The notes: generated by a model from the sequence alone, not told the origin. Shown: positions 22,691-32,568, counted from the stretch's first letter. The stretch is DNA of 64,000 nucleotides from an uncultured Prevotellaceae bacterium (GCA_947169115.1 CAMVOK010000015.1:16408-80407), one strand, 5' to 3'. Translations and numbers: made by a program.

Positions 22691-25111
22691 ATGAATAAAC
22701 TACTAACCATGATGCTCGTCCTCGCGCTGATAAGCCCGACGATGAGTGCAAAAGAGAAAAAGAACTCGGAAAAGCCCAAGACCGAGCAAAGCAAGAAGAC
22801 CAAGGACGACAAGTCTAAGGACAAAAAACGACAGAAAGGGAAGAAGGGACAAACCGAACAACCCGCTCCTACACAAAAACCTGCTCCCAAACCTTCTGTT
22901 GACAGGAAGGGGATGTTCCAGGTGCAGAAGGTGGAGAACGACTGGTTCTTCTTCATTCCCGACTCACTCATCGGCCGTGACTTTCTCACGACAACTCGCT
23001 ATACCTCCACTCCTGCCGGAAGTGGCAAGTTCGGCGGTGAAATGCTGAACCAACAGACGGTATATTTCCAAGAGGGAGTTGACAATCAACTGCTTCTGCG
23101 TGTTCGTCTCTTCGTAAACGTAAGCGACACCACACAAAACATCAACAAGGCCATCACCGTCTCGAACGAAAACCCCATTATTGCATCTTTCAAGATTGAG
23201 AGCCACAAGGACAGCTTGTACAAGGTAAAGGTGACACAGTTCCTGAACGAAGACAACCCTACCACAGGACTGACCAAGGCAACGAAGACGACCTACCAGA
23301 TTGCCAACATGATGCCAAACCTCTCGTATATCGAGGACATTAAAACCTTTCCTCTAAACACTGAGGTACGTATGGTGAAGACCTATAACTCTAACTCCAC
23401 CTCACTGGCTTCTGTGCGCAGCACTGGAAAAGTCACATTCGGACTAAATCTGTCGTTTGTGTTGTTACCCTCTAACCCCATGAAGCCCCGATACTATGAC
23501 CCACGTGTGGGTTTCTTCACACATGGTTTCAATAGCTACAACGATGGTCAGCAGCGTGTCAAGGCTAAAGTTTTTGCCAGCCGTTGGCGTCTTGAACCCA
23601 AGCCAGAGGATGTGGAAAAAATGCGCCGTGGCGAACTGGTGGAACCCCAGAAACCCATAGTCTATTACATAGACCCTGCCACGCCTAAGCAATGGCGCAA
23701 GTACCTTATTGCAGGTGTAAACGACTGGCAAAAAGCTTTCGAGAAGGCTGGTTTCAAGAATGCCATCTATGCACTGGAATGGCCAGAAGGAGAAGACAGC
23801 ATCATGTCAATGGAAGATGCCCGATACAGTGTGATTCGCTATTTGGCCAGTCCCATACCCAATGCATATGGTCCCCACGTCAGCGACCCTCGCACGGGTG
23901 AGATTTTGGAGAGCCACATCTGTTGGTACCACAACGTAATGTCGCTTGTTCACGACTGGTATATGGTTCAGGCCAGTTCGATAGACGAGGCTGCCCGTAA
24001 GATGCACTACGACGAGGAACTCATGGGGCAGTTGATTCGTTTCGTCAGCAGCCACGAGGTAGGCCACACGCTGGGTCTGCGCCACAACTTCGGTTCCAGC
24101 AGCACCGTGCCTGTTGAGAAACTGAGGGACAAGGCTTGGGTCAGCGAACACGGACACACGCCCAGTATCATGGACTACGCCCGCTTCAACTACGTGGCCC
24201 AGCCCGAGGATGGCATGACGCAGCACGAAATCTTCCCTCGAATCAACGACTACGACTGCTGGGCCATACAGTGGGGTTACACCCCCATGCTGGATGCGAG
24301 AAACGAGGATGAGGATTACAAGGCTCTGCAAGCCCTGTTCGAGAAGGAGAACGTCAAGAATAACCCCCGACTCTGGTGGGGCGACGGTGAGACCAATCAG
24401 GACGACCCTCGCCGACAGACCGAGGATCTGGGCGACAACGCCATAAAAGCCAGCGAGTATGGCATACTGAACCTGAAGCGCGAACTTAAGGAACTGCCCA
24501 AGTGGACCTACAGCGAGGATGACATCTACAACGAGAACTTAGAGACAATGTACAACCAAATTCGTACCCAGTTCCAACGATACAACATTCATGTCATCAA
24601 TAACATTGGTGGCCAACTTGAGAACTTCAGAACAAACACCGAAGAAGGCGATGTATATCGTCCGCAGCCTCGCGAGAAACAACTCGAAGCCCTCAAATAC
24701 GTGGAGCGCAACATCCTCAACGAACCCACCTGGCTCCGCAATCTCCCCTACGCCAAGCGACTGACTTCTGACCCGAACACGCTAACCAACAGCATTGCCA
24801 TTGTGGGCATTGCTCGTTTGATTGGCCGCCTCGGATACCTTAACGACCTGTACAAGGGTGATGAATATCTGACAGACCTAAGCCGCATGATTATGAAGGA
24901 TGTCAATCAGCGTGATCTCTCCCCTTATCGTCAGACCTTGCAGACGGCATACGTCAATAACCTCATTGGCAGACTGGATACTGATAACGAGAAACTTCGT
25001 CCGTTCGCCCTACAAGCCCTGAAGCAGTTGCAACGCCAGTTAGCAACAGCCACCACGCCCCATGCCCTGGCTTTGAAGGACCGCATAGATCGCGCTCTCG
25101 TCATCAAGTAA
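22691..25111 (+). CDS. Secreted zinc metalloprotease (DUF5117-type, metzincin motif)
   Basis: The 806-residue protein has a signal peptide (ending PTMSA) followed by a Lys-rich, low-complexity linker to about residue 65. The zinc site is HEVGHTLGLRHNFGSS (His455, Glu456, His459, His465), the HExxHxxGxxH pattern, and the Met-turn is probably SIMDYARFNY about 30 residues later. Flanking regions match the large Bacteroidota zincin family whose N-terminal part is DUF5117/5118-like (NDWFFFIPDSLIGRDFLTTT, YYDPRVGFF). Members are secreted proteases of largely unknown substrate. The highly basic linker is unusual and might hold the protein to the cell surface. A strong terminator follows. Confidence 0.9.
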   Translation: MNKLLTMMLVLALISPTMSAKEKKNSEKPKTEQSKKTKDDKSKDKKRQKGKKGQTEQPAPTQKPAPKPSVDRKGMFQVQKVENDWFFFIPDSLIGRDFLTTTRYTSTPAGSGKFGGEMLNQQTVYFQEGVDNQLLLRVRLFVNVSDTTQNINKAITVSNENPIIASFKIESHKDSLYKVKVTQFLNEDNPTTGLTKATKTTYQIANMMPNLSYIEDIKTFPLNTEVRMVKTYNSNSTSLASVRSTGKVTFGLNLSFVLLPSNPMKPRYYDPRVGFFTHGFNSYNDGQQRVKAKVFASRWRLEPKPEDVEKMRRGELVEPQKPIVYYIDPATPKQWRKYLIAGVNDWQKAFEKAGFKNAIYALEWPEGEDSIMSMEDARYSVIRYLASPIPNAYGPHVSDPRTGEILESHICWYHNVMSLVHDWYMVQASSIDEAARKMHYDEELMGQLIRFVSSHEVGHTLGLRHNFGSSSTVPVEKLRDKAWVSEHGHTPSIMDYARFNYVAQPEDGMTQHEIFPRINDYDCWAIQWGYTPMLDARNEDEDYKALQALFEKENVKNNPRLWWGDGETNQDDPRRQTEDLGDNAIKASEYGILNLKRELKELPKWTYSEDDIYNENLETMYNQIRTQFQRYNIHVINNIGGQLENFRTNTEEGDVYRPQPREKQLEALKYVERNILNEPTWLRNLPYAKRLTSDPNTLTNSIAIVGIARLIGRLGYLNDLYKGDEYLTDLSRMIMKDVNQRDLSPYRQTLQTAYVNNLIGRLDTDNEKLRPFALQALKQLQRQLATATTPHALALKDRIDRALVIK

Positions 25112-25160
25112 CTCCATCCCGTATATTGCAACCGAGTTGCAATCTGCTATCAAAAAGAAA

Positions 25161-25198
25161 AGCCCCCTCAATCCTGAAACGGACGAGGGGGCTATTTT
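25161..25198 (+). terminator. Bidirectional terminator between the metalloprotease and Wzc-type genes
   Basis: AGCCCCCTC and GAGGGGGCT pair perfectly around a 15-base loop, followed by ATTTTAG on the plus strand and by a TTTTCTTTTTG run on the minus strand. The convergent genes end at 25111 and 25218, so it probably serves both. Confidence 0.9.
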
Positions 25199-25217
25199 AG
25201 GAGGATGTTACTTTTGC

Positions 25218-27617
25218 TTACTTCTTATTACTGCCATACCCGTAGGCATAGCCATAACGACCATATCCATAGCCATAGCCATAGCCGTAACGCTTGCGTT
25301 CTACACGCGCATCGTTGATGAGGATGCAGAGGTTGTTGAACTTACCTTCCTGATGCAGACGTTCGAGTTCGGGCAGATAACGGCGATCAAGCCTGCGGTC
25401 ACGCACAACATAAACGGTGAGGTCTGCCACACGGTTAACGATACCAGCATCGGCCACCACCTGAGCAGGTACATTGTCCACGATAATGTAGTCGTAGGTC
25501 TCCTTTAGTTTCTCAATAAGTTCATCCAGACGCTCACTCATCAGCAACTCTGCTGGGTTGGGAGGCACCACACCGGCTGGCATTACATCCACGGTCTTCT
25601 TGTCGGCATCGTGGATAATGAGGTTCTGAATATCGTCCACGGCACCGCTGAGATAAGAAGTAAGACCCTCATGACGGGACGCTCCGTAAAGAGCCGTCTG
25701 GGTACGTTTACGAATGTCGGTATCAAGTAGTATTACTCTCTTGCCTAAGAGAGCAAGCGTATGAGCAAAGTTGCGGCTGACAAAAGTCTTACCCTCACCG
25801 GGCATGGTGCTAGTAAACATGATGACACGGGCATCCTTCTTGACAAACCCGAGGTTGAAACGAAGAAGGCGGAATGCCTCATTGACGGCATCGTTGCTAT
25901 TTTCGCCCACCATGACCTGAGAGTCTTTGAACTCATGCTTGATGCGGGGAATCTCACCGATGACTGGGATGGAGGTGTATGTCTCGATATCCTTGCGGCC
26001 ACGGACTCCCATGTTGAGCAGACTCAGCAAATAGAGGATGAAGAAGGGGATGACAAGACCTATCATACCTGCAGTAGCGCGGATGACCAGTTTACGAGGT
26101 GCAATGGGGCGTGTGCTGCCGAATGGACGTTCCACAATACGGATGTTGGCTTCGGAAATGGCCAATTGCAGGGCGGTCTCCTCACGTTTGTTCAGCAGAT
26201 AGGTGTAAAGTGTAGCTTTGATACTCTGCTGACGGCTGATGTCCATCACCTGCTTCTCTTTCTGAGGTACAACGGACAGGGTGTTTTGCAGGGTATTCTC
26301 TTCGCGCATAGCCTGTTGTGCCTGTAGGTCAAGCGTAGCGGCATAACCTTTCATAGAGGCGATGATGGCCTGTTTCATCTGCTGGAGGTTGGTGTCCAGT
26401 TCGCGGATGGTGATGGCATTTTCGCTGGAGTTTTCTATCAGGCGATTACGATTGAGCATGAGCTCGTTGTACTTCGTTATCTGACTTTGGATGGACATGT
26501 CGGTCAGTCCTCCCATGGCAGGGATGAGTCCGTTGCCCTCACTACTACTCTTCAGATAGTCAAGCAGATAGGAGACGGCCGATTGTTGAGCCTGCAACTG
26601 GAGTGTGCGCTGACGTGCTACACTGGTCTGCTGGAGGAAGACCTGAGCATTCTGCGAAAGGTCGATGATGTTGTTGTTTTGTTTGAAAGCAGCCAATTGT
26701 CCTTCCACTTCGCCCAGTTCCTTGCTGATGAGCTGAATGCGCTCGTCAATGAAGTCTGCCGTACTCTGTGCTAGTATGTTTTTGTCGGCAATGATGCTTT
26801 GTTTATAAGCTTCGAGCAGTGCGGCCAGAATGTCGTCGGCACGCTTGATGTCGGTGTCTGTGCATACCAGTCGCACCAGAGAACTTTCCCTATCCATCTC
26901 CCCAGTCTGCACCTTTGCCGCAACTACGTTGGCTGCTGTCTCAAGATCCAGATGGGTGACGTTGATGGTCTTGTCGATGAAGTCTTTTAGATACTCGGGC
27001 TGGGGGACAATGGTGAGTGTGCCCACTGGGGTTTTTACCTGCTGGCCGAAGCGAACCACCTTCTCAAAGTCAGCCTTCCCCTTCTTGCTCTGCATATTGG
27101 AGATGCTGCATTGATTGCGGTCGATGATGCGCACGGAGAAGACGGAGAGGATAGCATCCTCGTCATTGGAAAACTGCACGATGAAGGGTTTTTCCATGTA
27201 GGGAGAGACGGTCTTCAACCCCTTTTTATAGGAGTACATGACATCAAGGTGAAGATTCTTCACCACTTCCTTCATCAGCTGATGGCTACGCAGAATGTAC
27301 ACTTCGTTCTTCACGGAGGAACCTGCCAGAACACCATTCAGTTGCATGAGAGCGTCGTTGCTGATGGTACTGCGGCGACTCCCCATTCCTCCATTGTCGT
27401 CCTTCACCAACATGACAGCCTGACGCTGATAGACATATGACTGTGTGGCTAGATAAAGGGATGCCAGCGCAACACATACAACAAAGGAGAGCACAAACCA
27501 TTTCCAGTTACCAAGGACCATATCGAAAATCTCACGTAAGGAGAGCATTTCCTCCGTTCCCTGGGGCTTTTGTGCTGGAGCCGTATTGGGGTTAACTGTT
27601 GTTACTTCCATATCCAT
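25218..27617 (-). CDS. Wzc-type polysaccharide chain-length regulator / tyrosine autokinase
   Basis: The 799-residue inner-membrane protein controls capsule or exopolysaccharide export by cycles of tyrosine phosphorylation. An N-terminal Wzz segment has a first membrane helix (WKWFVLSFVVCVALASLYLA) and a long coiled periplasmic region; a second helix lies near 505-530 (AGMIGLVIPFFILYLLSLL). The cytoplasmic BY-kinase domain has a Walker A motif PGEGKT (Lys610), a Walker A-prime block VILLDTDIRKR and a later DYIIVDNVPAQ block. The C terminus holds a cluster of nine Tyr residues in a Tyr-Gly repeat that would be the phosphorylation tail. It starts three bases after the stop of the Wza-type gene, so the two form an operon. 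No glycosyltransferases are nearby. Confidence 0.93.
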   Translation of the reverse strand: MDMEVTTVNPNTAPAQKPQGTEEMLSLREIFDMVLGNWKWFVLSFVVCVALASLYLATQSYVYQRQAVMLVKDDNGGMGSRRSTISNDALMQLNGVLAGSSVKNEVYILRSHQLMKEVVKNLHLDVMYSYKKGLKTVSPYMEKPFIVQFSNDEDAILSVFSVRIIDRNQCSISNMQSKKGKADFEKVVRFGQQVKTPVGTLTIVPQPEYLKDFIDKTINVTHLDLETAANVVAAKVQTGEMDRESSLVRLVCTDTDIKRADDILAALLEAYKQSIIADKNILAQSTADFIDERIQLISKELGEVEGQLAAFKQNNNIIDLSQNAQVFLQQTSVARQRTLQLQAQQSAVSYLLDYLKSSSEGNGLIPAMGGLTDMSIQSQITKYNELMLNRNRLIENSSENAITIRELDTNLQQMKQAIIASMKGYAATLDLQAQQAMREENTLQNTLSVVPQKEKQVMDISRQQSIKATLYTYLLNKREETALQLAISEANIRIVERPFGSTRPIAPRKLVIRATAGMIGLVIPFFILYLLSLLNMGVRGRKDIETYTSIPVIGEIPRIKHEFKDSQVMVGENSNDAVNEAFRLLRFNLGFVKKDARVIMFTSTMPGEGKTFVSRNFAHTLALLGKRVILLDTDIRKRTQTALYGASRHEGLTSYLSGAVDDIQNLIIHDADKKTVDVMPAGVVPPNPAELLMSERLDELIEKLKETYDYIIVDNVPAQVVADAGIVNRVADLTVYVVRDRRLDRRYLPELERLHQEGKFNNLCILINDARVERKRYGYGYGYGYGRYGYAYGYGSNKK

Positions 27618-27620
27618 TTC

Positions 27621-28445
27621 TTACTTCTTTAAGGCTATTACCAAAGATACTACCGAAACAATCATACTCACGACCGTAGCTCCGACGGAAAGCAGGGTAT
27701 AGCCGGTACTACCCTTCACGCGGACGCTTTTGTTTGGCTGAACATACACGATGTCGTTCTGCTGCAGGTAATAGGCAGGAGAATCGAAAACACTCTTCGT
27801 ATCGCGCAGATCGATGTCATAGGTCACACGCTGTTCGCCAATCTCGCGGACTACCAGGACGTGGTCGCGATGAGCTGTATTGTTGAGGTCACCAGCTTTA
27901 CCGAGTGCCTCAAGCAAGGTCAGGCGTTCGCCTTGGAAGGTCTGAGTGCCGGGGTTCTTCACGTCTCCAAGCACGGTGACCTTGAAGGACATCACTTTTA
28001 CGTTGACCACAGCGTCCTGAATCCATCCCTCTTTTACGAAACGGTTCTGAAGTTCCCGAGCCAGTTGCTTGCAGGTCTTTCCGCCAGTGTTGATGGTTCC
28101 GAAGATGGGGAACTCGATATTGCCCTCCTTGTCCACCAAGAAATAGGAGACACGCGAAGTGGTGTTGGTGGTATTACTACCCGACACCGACGATGCTCCG
28201 CCACCGATGAGTGTGTTGTTGTTGAAACGCTGTATCAACTCGGCATCCTTACTCGTTACGGAAATGGCCAGCTCATCGTCGGGCTGTATCTCCAGTTCGA
28301 AGGCTTGCTGAATCTGCTGGGGCACACGGTACATCGTGTCCGCTCCTTGCAGGTAAATTATCTTCTTCTCGCTGATGCACGAAGAATTTGATAGCATTGC
28401 CGCACACAACAACACTGGGAACGCGTATTTCAATAGTCCTTTCAT
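27621..28445 (-). CDS. Wza-type polysaccharide export outer-membrane lipoprotein
   Basis: The 274-residue protein is an outer-membrane export channel component. It has a lipoprotein signal (AAMLSNSSC). The Poly_export block (IQPDDELAISVTSKD), SLBB-like repeats (VNVKVMSFKVTVLGDVKNPG, TLLEALGKAGDLNNTAHRDH) and a short C-terminal membrane helix (SVGATVVSMIVSVVSLVIAL) are visible. The start chosen is the ATG at 28443-28445 (MKGLLKY); an upstream TTG would add five residues but lies just before it. The Wzc-type partner gene follows directly. Together they form the export core of a capsule or EPS system whose sugar-building genes are not in the window. Confidence 0.92.
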   Translation of the reverse strand: MKGLLKYAFPVLLCAAMLSNSSCISEKKIIYLQGADTMYRVPQQIQQAFELEIQPDDELAISVTSKDAELIQRFNNNTLIGGGASSVSGSNTTNTTSRVSYFLVDKEGNIEFPIFGTINTGGKTCKQLARELQNRFVKEGWIQDAVVNVKVMSFKVTVLGDVKNPGTQTFQGERLTLLEALGKAGDLNNTAHRDHVLVVREIGEQRVTYDIDLRDTKSVFDSPAYYLQQNDIVYVQPNKSVRVKGSTGYTLLSVGATVVSMIVSVVSLVIALKK

Positions 28446-28468
28446 ATATTTATAATACAATTTAACTG

Positions 28469-28476
28469 CAAAGGTA
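28469..28476 (-). promoter_or_regulatory. Probable -7 element for the Wza/Wzc operon
   Basis: TACCTTTG on the minus strand matches the -7 consensus, 23 bp before the Wza-type start. It sits in an A/T-rich gap shared with the divergent RlpA-family gene. Confidence 0.6.
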
Positions 28477-28518
28477 CAAAAAAAAGTGATAATTTAAAAA
28501 TTAAAAATTAAAAATGAC

Positions 28519-28526
28519 TATCTTTG
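28519..28526 (+). promoter_or_regulatory. Probable -7 element for the RlpA-family gene
   Basis: TATCTTTG matches the -7 consensus and ends 13 bp before the start codon, so the leader would be very short. A run of TTAAAAA repeats lies upstream in the -33 area. Confidence 0.6.
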
Positions 28527-28539
28527 TAGCCGTACATTT

Positions 28540-29031
28540 ATGAAAAACACAAGAACACCATTAGGATGGCTCCTACTGCTGGGACTTATGTCCAGCTTTC
28601 TCGTCCCCGCCATGTGGGCGGAGCGTGGGGTTGCCTCGTATTACCACAACAAGTTCCATGGGCGCAAGATGGCTAACGGGGAGCCTTACCATCGCGACAG
28701 TTTCACGTGTGCCCACCGTCATTATCCGCTTGGTACGTGGCTACGTGTGTCGAACCCAAAGAACGGAAAGGCAGTTATAGTAAGGGTCACCGACCGTGGT
28801 CCCTACTCAAAGCGGTTCACCATCGATCTCAGTTTAGCGGCCGCACGTCATCTCAATGTCATCCCATACGGCTATATCCCCGTAGAAATCAATCAGGTTT
28901 CTTCGCGCGAAGGCGGCATAGTGCCTTTCAAAATGGAGGAGGAGCAGGAGGAACTGGTGGACATAGAACTGGACTTTGTCCCTGCCGCCGAGTATCCGTT
29001 CCCCGACTGGAGACCAGACTCAATAGAATAA
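28540..29031 (+). CDS. RlpA-family septal ring lytic transglycosylase-like protein
   Basis: The 163-residue protein has a signal peptide (ending PAMWA) and a double-psi beta-barrel domain at about 28-122: GVASYYHNKFHGRKMANGE, FTCAHRHYPLGTWLRV, VRVTDRGPYSKRFTIDLS and ARHLNVIPYGYIPVEI. RlpA proteins cleave naked glycan strands at septa or bind them. The C-terminal tail is acidic (MEEEQEELVDIELD) and there is no SPOR domain, unlike the E. coli protein. It diverges from the Wza/Wzc operon and converges on the ribosomal block. Confidence 0.88.
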   Translation: MKNTRTPLGWLLLLGLMSSFLVPAMWAERGVASYYHNKFHGRKMANGEPYHRDSFTCAHRHYPLGTWLRVSNPKNGKAVIVRVTDRGPYSKRFTIDLSLAAARHLNVIPYGYIPVEINQVSSREGGIVPFKMEEEQEELVDIELDFVPAAEYPFPDWRPDSIE

Positions 29032-29090
29032 GGGGTAGAGTGATAGCAGAACTAAAAGATCATGGTTAAATAGAGTTACTTATCATAGAA

Positions 29091-29122
29091 AAGTGCCCCA
29101 TCCGTCTCGGACAGGGCACTTC
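29091..29122 (-). terminator. Terminator at the end of the ribosomal block (bidirectional)
   Basis: AAGTGCCC pairs with AGGGCACTT around a 14-base stretch. On the minus strand a TTTTC follows, and on the plus strand CACCTTTTT follows. It lies 30 bp past the rplQ stop and 60 bp past the RlpA-family stop. Confidence 0.85.
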
Positions 29123-29151
29123 ACCTTTTTATTTTATGCAATTAGATTTGC

Positions 29152-29637
29152 TTACTCAGCAGCCTCCGTCGGTTTCTCCTCCGTCTGAACCTCAACTGTT
29201 TCAGCTACAGGAGCCTCGGCAGACTTCTTGCCACTGCGACGTGTGCGCTTAGCCTTCTTCTGTGTCTTGGCCATATTCTCGTCGAAGTCAACAAGTTCGA
29301 TGAAGCAAGTGGCAGCAGCATCGCCCTGGCGGAAACCAGTCTTGATGATGCGAGTGTAGCCACCGGGACGCTCAGCTACCTTCTCAGAGATAACCTGGAA
29401 GAGTTCCGTAACGGCATACTTGTTCTGCAGGTAGCTGAACACAACACGGCGACTGGCCGTAGTGTCCTGCTTCGAGCGGTTAATCAGGGGCTCAACGTAC
29501 TTACGCAGAGCCTTAGCCTTTGCCACGGTGGTATTGATTCGCTTGTGCATGATGAGCGAAATGGCCATGTTGGCAAGCATGGCATCCCTGTGAGAAGCCG
29601 TGCGGCTAAGATGGTTGAATTTCTTATTGTGTCTCAT
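29152..29637 (-). CDS. rplQ: 50S ribosomal protein L17
   Basis: The 161-residue protein is L17, placed near the peptide exit tunnel of the large subunit. Core motifs include [39 protein letters not shown] and [17 protein letters not shown]. It has a C-terminal extension of about 40 residues, first basic ([13 protein letters not shown]) then acidic ([13 protein letters not shown]), as in other Bacteroidota. It is the last gene of the alpha part of the block, five bases after rpoA, followed by a terminator. Confidence 0.97.
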   Translation of the reverse strand: MRHNKKFNHLSRTASHRDAMLANMAISLIMHKRINTTVAKAKALRKYVEPLINRSKQDTTASRRVVFSYLQNKYAVTELFQVISEKVAERPGGYTRIIKTGFRQGDAAATCFIELVDFDENMAKTQKKAKRTRRSGKKSAEAPVAETVEVQTEEKPTEAAE

Positions 29638-29642
29638 TGTTC

Positions 29643-30635
29643 TTATTCTTTGTCAAGTTTGTACTTTGAAATATCGGTCCCAAAAGAGAGATTCAGGCGT
29701 TCGAACATGTCGTCAAGCTCCATCAGAGACTTCTTACCGAAGTTGCGGAACTTCAGCAGGTCGGTCTTGTTGAACTGAACGAGGTCGGCCAGCGTATCCA
29801 CGTTGGCAGCCTTCAGACAGTTCAGGGCACGAACACTAAGATCCATGTCCACAAGTTTCGTCTTCAAGAGCTGGCGCATGTGCAACACCTCCTCGTCAAA
29901 TTCCTCGTTACCCTCGGCATCGCTGTTTTCCAGCGTGATCTTCTCGTCGGAGAAGAGCATGAAGTGGTAAATCAGAATCTTAGCAGCCTCCTTCAGTGCT
30001 TCCTTCGGATGGATGCTACCATCAGTGGTTATTTCCAAAACGAGTTTCTCGTAGTCAGTCTTTCCCTCAACACGGTAGTTCTCCACAGCATACTTCACGT
30101 TGCGGATGGGCGTGTAGATAGAATCGATGGGAATAACATTCACATCGGTGCAGAATTCGCGATTCTCGTCGGCAGGAACATATCCACGACCCTTGTTGAC
30201 GGAAATCTCAATCTGCATCGTAGCTTTGGGATCCAAATGGCAAATTACCAACTCGGGGTTTAACACTTCAAATCCAGTCAGATACTTATTAAACTCACCG
30301 GCTCTCAGCTCAGTCGCCTTCTCCACGGTGACCGTAATTTTCTCGTTCTCGAATTCGTCTGATAATCTCTTGAACCTGACTTGCTTCAGGTTAAGGATAA
30401 TGTTGGTTACGTCTTCCTTCACACCTGGAACGGTGGCAAACTCATGCTCAACACCGCTAATGGCAATCGTGTTGATGGCATATCCATCCAACGAAGAAAG
30501 AAGTATTCGGCGCAAAGCATTACCTACGGTAGTACCAAAGCCACCTTCCAGTGGACGAAACTCGAACTTGCCGAACTTATCGTCCGCTTGCAACATTATA
30601 ACCTTCTCGGGTTTTTGAAATGCTAATATCGCCAT
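29643..30635 (-). CDS. rpoA: RNA polymerase alpha subunit
   Basis: The 330-residue subunit has the N-terminal dimerisation/assembly domain ([31 protein letters not shown]) and the C-terminal promoter-contact domain ([37 protein letters not shown]) joined by an acidic linker (about 240-255). It nucleates assembly of beta and beta-prime. It lies between rpsD (12 bp) and rplQ (5 bp), the usual position in the alpha operon. Length and motifs are normal. Confidence 0.98.
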   Translation of the reverse strand: MAILAFQKPEKVIMLQADDKFGKFEFRPLEGGFGTTVGNALRRILLSSLDGYAINTIAISGVEHEFATVPGVKEDVTNIILNLKQVRFKRLSDEFENEKITVTVEKATELRAGEFNKYLTGFEVLNPELVICHLDPKATMQIEISVNKGRGYVPADENREFCTDVNVIPIDSIYTPIRNVKYAVENYRVEGKTDYEKLVLEITTDGSIHPKEALKEAAKILIYHFMLFSDEKITLENSDAEGNEEFDEEVLHMRQLLKTKLVDMDLSVRALNCLKAANVDTLADLVQFNKTDLLKFRNFGKKSLMELDDMFERLNLSFGTDISKYKLDKE

Positions 30636-30647
30636 TTTAATCAGAAT

Positions 30648-31253
30648 TTATTTAGAGTATAACTCAACTATCAACTGCTCCTTGATGTTCTCGGGAATGT
30701 CGGCACGCTCAGGCTTGTGAAGAAGCTTGCCAGACTTGGAATTCTCATCCCACTCCAGCCAAGGATACTTGCTGTGGTTGAAACCTGCTAAAGCAGCCTC
30801 GATAACCTCGAGAGATTTGCTGCGCTCGCGTACACCTACAATCTGGCCTGGAGCAACGCTATAGCTGGCGATGCCCACAACCTTGCCATCGACAATGATG
30901 TGTTTGTGATTAACCAACTGACGGGCAGCAGCACGAGTGGGAGCAATGCCCAGACGATAGACAACATTGTCCAGACGGCACTCAAGGTTCTGAAGCAATA
31001 TCTCACCCGTGATGCCACTGGTGCGGGCTGCCTTCTCGAACATGTTGCGGAACTGCTTCTCCAGAATGCCATAAGTGTAGCGTGCCTTCTGCTTCTCAGC
31101 AAGCATGATGCCATACTCAGAAGTCTTGCGGCGACGATTGTTTCCATGCTGACCAGGAGGGAAATTCCTCTTGGCAAGAGCCTTGTCAGCACCAAAGATG
31201 GGCTCACCAAAACGGCGGGCAATTCTTGTTTTTGGTCCAGTATATCTAGCCAT
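30648..31253 (-). CDS. rpsD: 30S ribosomal protein S4
   Basis: The 201-residue protein is S4, a primary 16S rRNA-binding protein of the small subunit body. It starts [20 protein letters not shown] at the ATG at 31251-31253; an open frame continues 19 codons upstream but those codons are not S4-like. The S4 RNA-binding domain is seen at about 92-150 ([34 protein letters not shown]). In E. coli S4 is the translational repressor of its operon; the 136-bp gap upstream of this gene is the longest in the alpha part and could hold such a site. Confidence 0.97.
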   Translation of the reverse strand: MARYTGPKTRIARRFGEPIFGADKALAKRNFPPGQHGNNRRRKTSEYGIMLAEKQKARYTYGILEKQFRNMFEKAARTSGITGEILLQNLECRLDNVVYRLGIAPTRAAARQLVNHKHIIVDGKVVGIASYSVAPGQIVGVRERSKSLEVIEAALAGFNHSKYPWLEWDENSKSGKLLHKPERADIPENIKEQLIVELYSK

Positions 31254-31389
31254 AATACTTTTGTTATTTAAAATTGTATCAGCATCAACCAGGGTAGCAG
31301 CCGCGGCCACATGATGAGGAAATGTAAGCCAGAAAAAACCTGTTTGCTGCTGAATTCTCTTCTATTGTGTCTCGAATCAATTTCTCTAA
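31254..31389 (-). other. Long leader-like gap between rpsK and rpsD
   Basis: This 136-bp spacer is much longer than its neighbours. On the minus strand CAGCAGC upstream can pair with GGCTGCTA about 50 bases downstream, enclosing a U-rich run (GGTTTTTTCTGG) and a CAGG/CCTGG pair. A role in S4 autoregulation is possible but unproven. Confidence 0.35.
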
Positions 31390-31779
31390 TTAAACCCTTC
31401 TTCTCTTCGGAGGACGGCAGCCGTTGTGGGGCAGCGGAGTAACGTCAACGATTTCAACCACCTCGATACCAGCACCATGCACCGTACGGATGGCAGATTC
31501 ACGACCATTACCGGGACCCTTCACGTAAGCCTTTACCTTTCTCAACCCCAGGTCAAATGCAACCTTTGCACAATCCTGAGCGGCCATTTGGGCTGCATAA
31601 GGTGTGTTCTTCTTAGAACCACGGAAACCCATTTTACCAGCACTCGACCAGGAAATAACCTGCCCCTCGCTGTTGGCCAAGGACACAATAATGTTGTTGA
31701 AGGAGCTGTGTACGTGGAGCTGACCCATTGCGTCAACCTTCACCACACGCTTCTTAGCTGCGACTGTTTTCTTTGCCAT
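31390..31779 (-). CDS. rpsK: 30S ribosomal protein S11
   Basis: The 129-residue protein is S11 of the platform, near the mRNA exit. Family blocks are [57 protein letters not shown] and the C-terminal [18 protein letters not shown]. The N terminus is Lys-rich. It is read after rpsM (33 bp) and before rpsD (136 bp). Confidence 0.98.
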   Translation of the reverse strand: MAKKTVAAKKRVVKVDAMGQLHVHSSFNNIIVSLANSEGQVISWSSAGKMGFRGSKKNTPYAAQMAAQDCAKVAFDLGLRKVKAYVKGPGNGRESAIRTVHGAGIEVVEIVDVTPLPHNGCRPPKRRRV

Positions 31780-31812
31780 ATTTAATTCTCAATTTTCAAT
31801 TGTCAAATTTAA

Positions 31813-32193
31813 TTACTTCGTAGCCTTCTTCTTGTTTGCAACGGTCTTTTTCTTTCCCTTGCGAGTGCGAGCATTGTTCTTCGTGCTCTGGCCACGAACA
31901 GGCAGACCATTACGGTGACGAACACCACGATAGCAACCAATGTCCATCAAACGTTTGATGTTCATAGCTATCTCACTGCGGAGATCACCCTCAACCTTGT
32001 ACTCGGCACCAATAATCTCACGAATCTTGGCAGCCTCGTCGTCAGTCCAGTCTACTACCTTCTTGTCACGATTAACTCCAGCCTTGTCCAAAATCTTGGC
32101 CGAGCTACTACGACCTATACCATAAACATAGGTCAAAGCGATTTCACCTCTCTTGTTCTGAGGTAAATCAACACCAACAATTCTAATTGCCAT
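31813..32193 (-). CDS. rpsM: 30S ribosomal protein S13
   Basis: The 126-residue protein is S13 of the 30S head, in contact with the P-site tRNA. It shows [35 protein letters not shown] and the basic tail [19 protein letters not shown] followed by Lys-rich residues. It is preceded by rpmJ (27 bp) and followed by rpsK (33 bp). Confidence 0.98.
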   Translation of the reverse strand: MAIRIVGVDLPQNKRGEIALTYVYGIGRSSSAKILDKAGVNRDKKVVDWTDDEAAKIREIIGAEYKVEGDLRSEIAMNIKRLMDIGCYRGVRHRNGLPVRGQSTKNNARTRKGKKKTVANKKKATK

Positions 32194-32220
32194 ATATTAA
32201 CTACTTTTCTTGCAATAATA

Positions 32221-32337
32221 TTAACCCTGACGCATCTTGAACTTAGGGTTCTTCTTGTTAATTACATACAAACGTCCCTTGCGACGCACAATTTTGCACT
32301 CTGGAGTACGTTTCTTGATAGAAGCTCTTGTTTTCAT
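32221..32337 (-). CDS. rpmJ: 50S ribosomal protein L36
   Basis: A 38-residue frame reads [20 protein letters not shown] and continues [18 protein letters not shown]. This is the small L36 protein. Only one Cys is present, so it is the zinc-free form. It lies in the usual place between infA and rpsM, which supports such a short call. Confidence 0.96.
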   Translation of the reverse strand: MKTRASIKKRTPECKIVRRKGRLYVINKKNPKFKMRQG

Positions 32338-32347
32338 ATTGTTGTTT

Positions 32348-32566
32348 TTATTTGTATCTGAATACTATGCGACCCTTCGAAAGGTCATACGGACTCATTT
32401 CAACTTTTACCTTATCGCCTGGCAGTATCTTGATGTAGTGCATCCTCATCTTACCTGAGATATGCGCCGTAATCTCGTGGCCGTTCTCCAGTTCAACGTG
32501 GAACATGGCATTGGAAAGCGCCTCCACGATTACACCATCTTGCTCAATTGCTGACTGTTTTGCCAT
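32348..32566 (-). CDS. infA: Translation initiation factor IF-1
   Basis: The 72-residue factor binds the A site of the 30S subunit during initiation. It is a single OB-fold: [60 protein letters not shown]. It starts two bases after the map stop, so the two genes are probably coupled, and rpmJ follows 10 bp later. Confidence 0.98.
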   Translation of the reverse strand: MAKQSAIEQDGVIVEALSNAMFHVELENGHEITAHISGKMRMHYIKILPGDKVKVEMSPYDLSKGRIVFRYK

Positions 32567-32568
32567 CT

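Noticed and set aside
31254..31310. Longer rpsD frame
   Set aside because: The residues upstream of MARYTGPK are not S4-like and would use a non-ATG context inside the leader.
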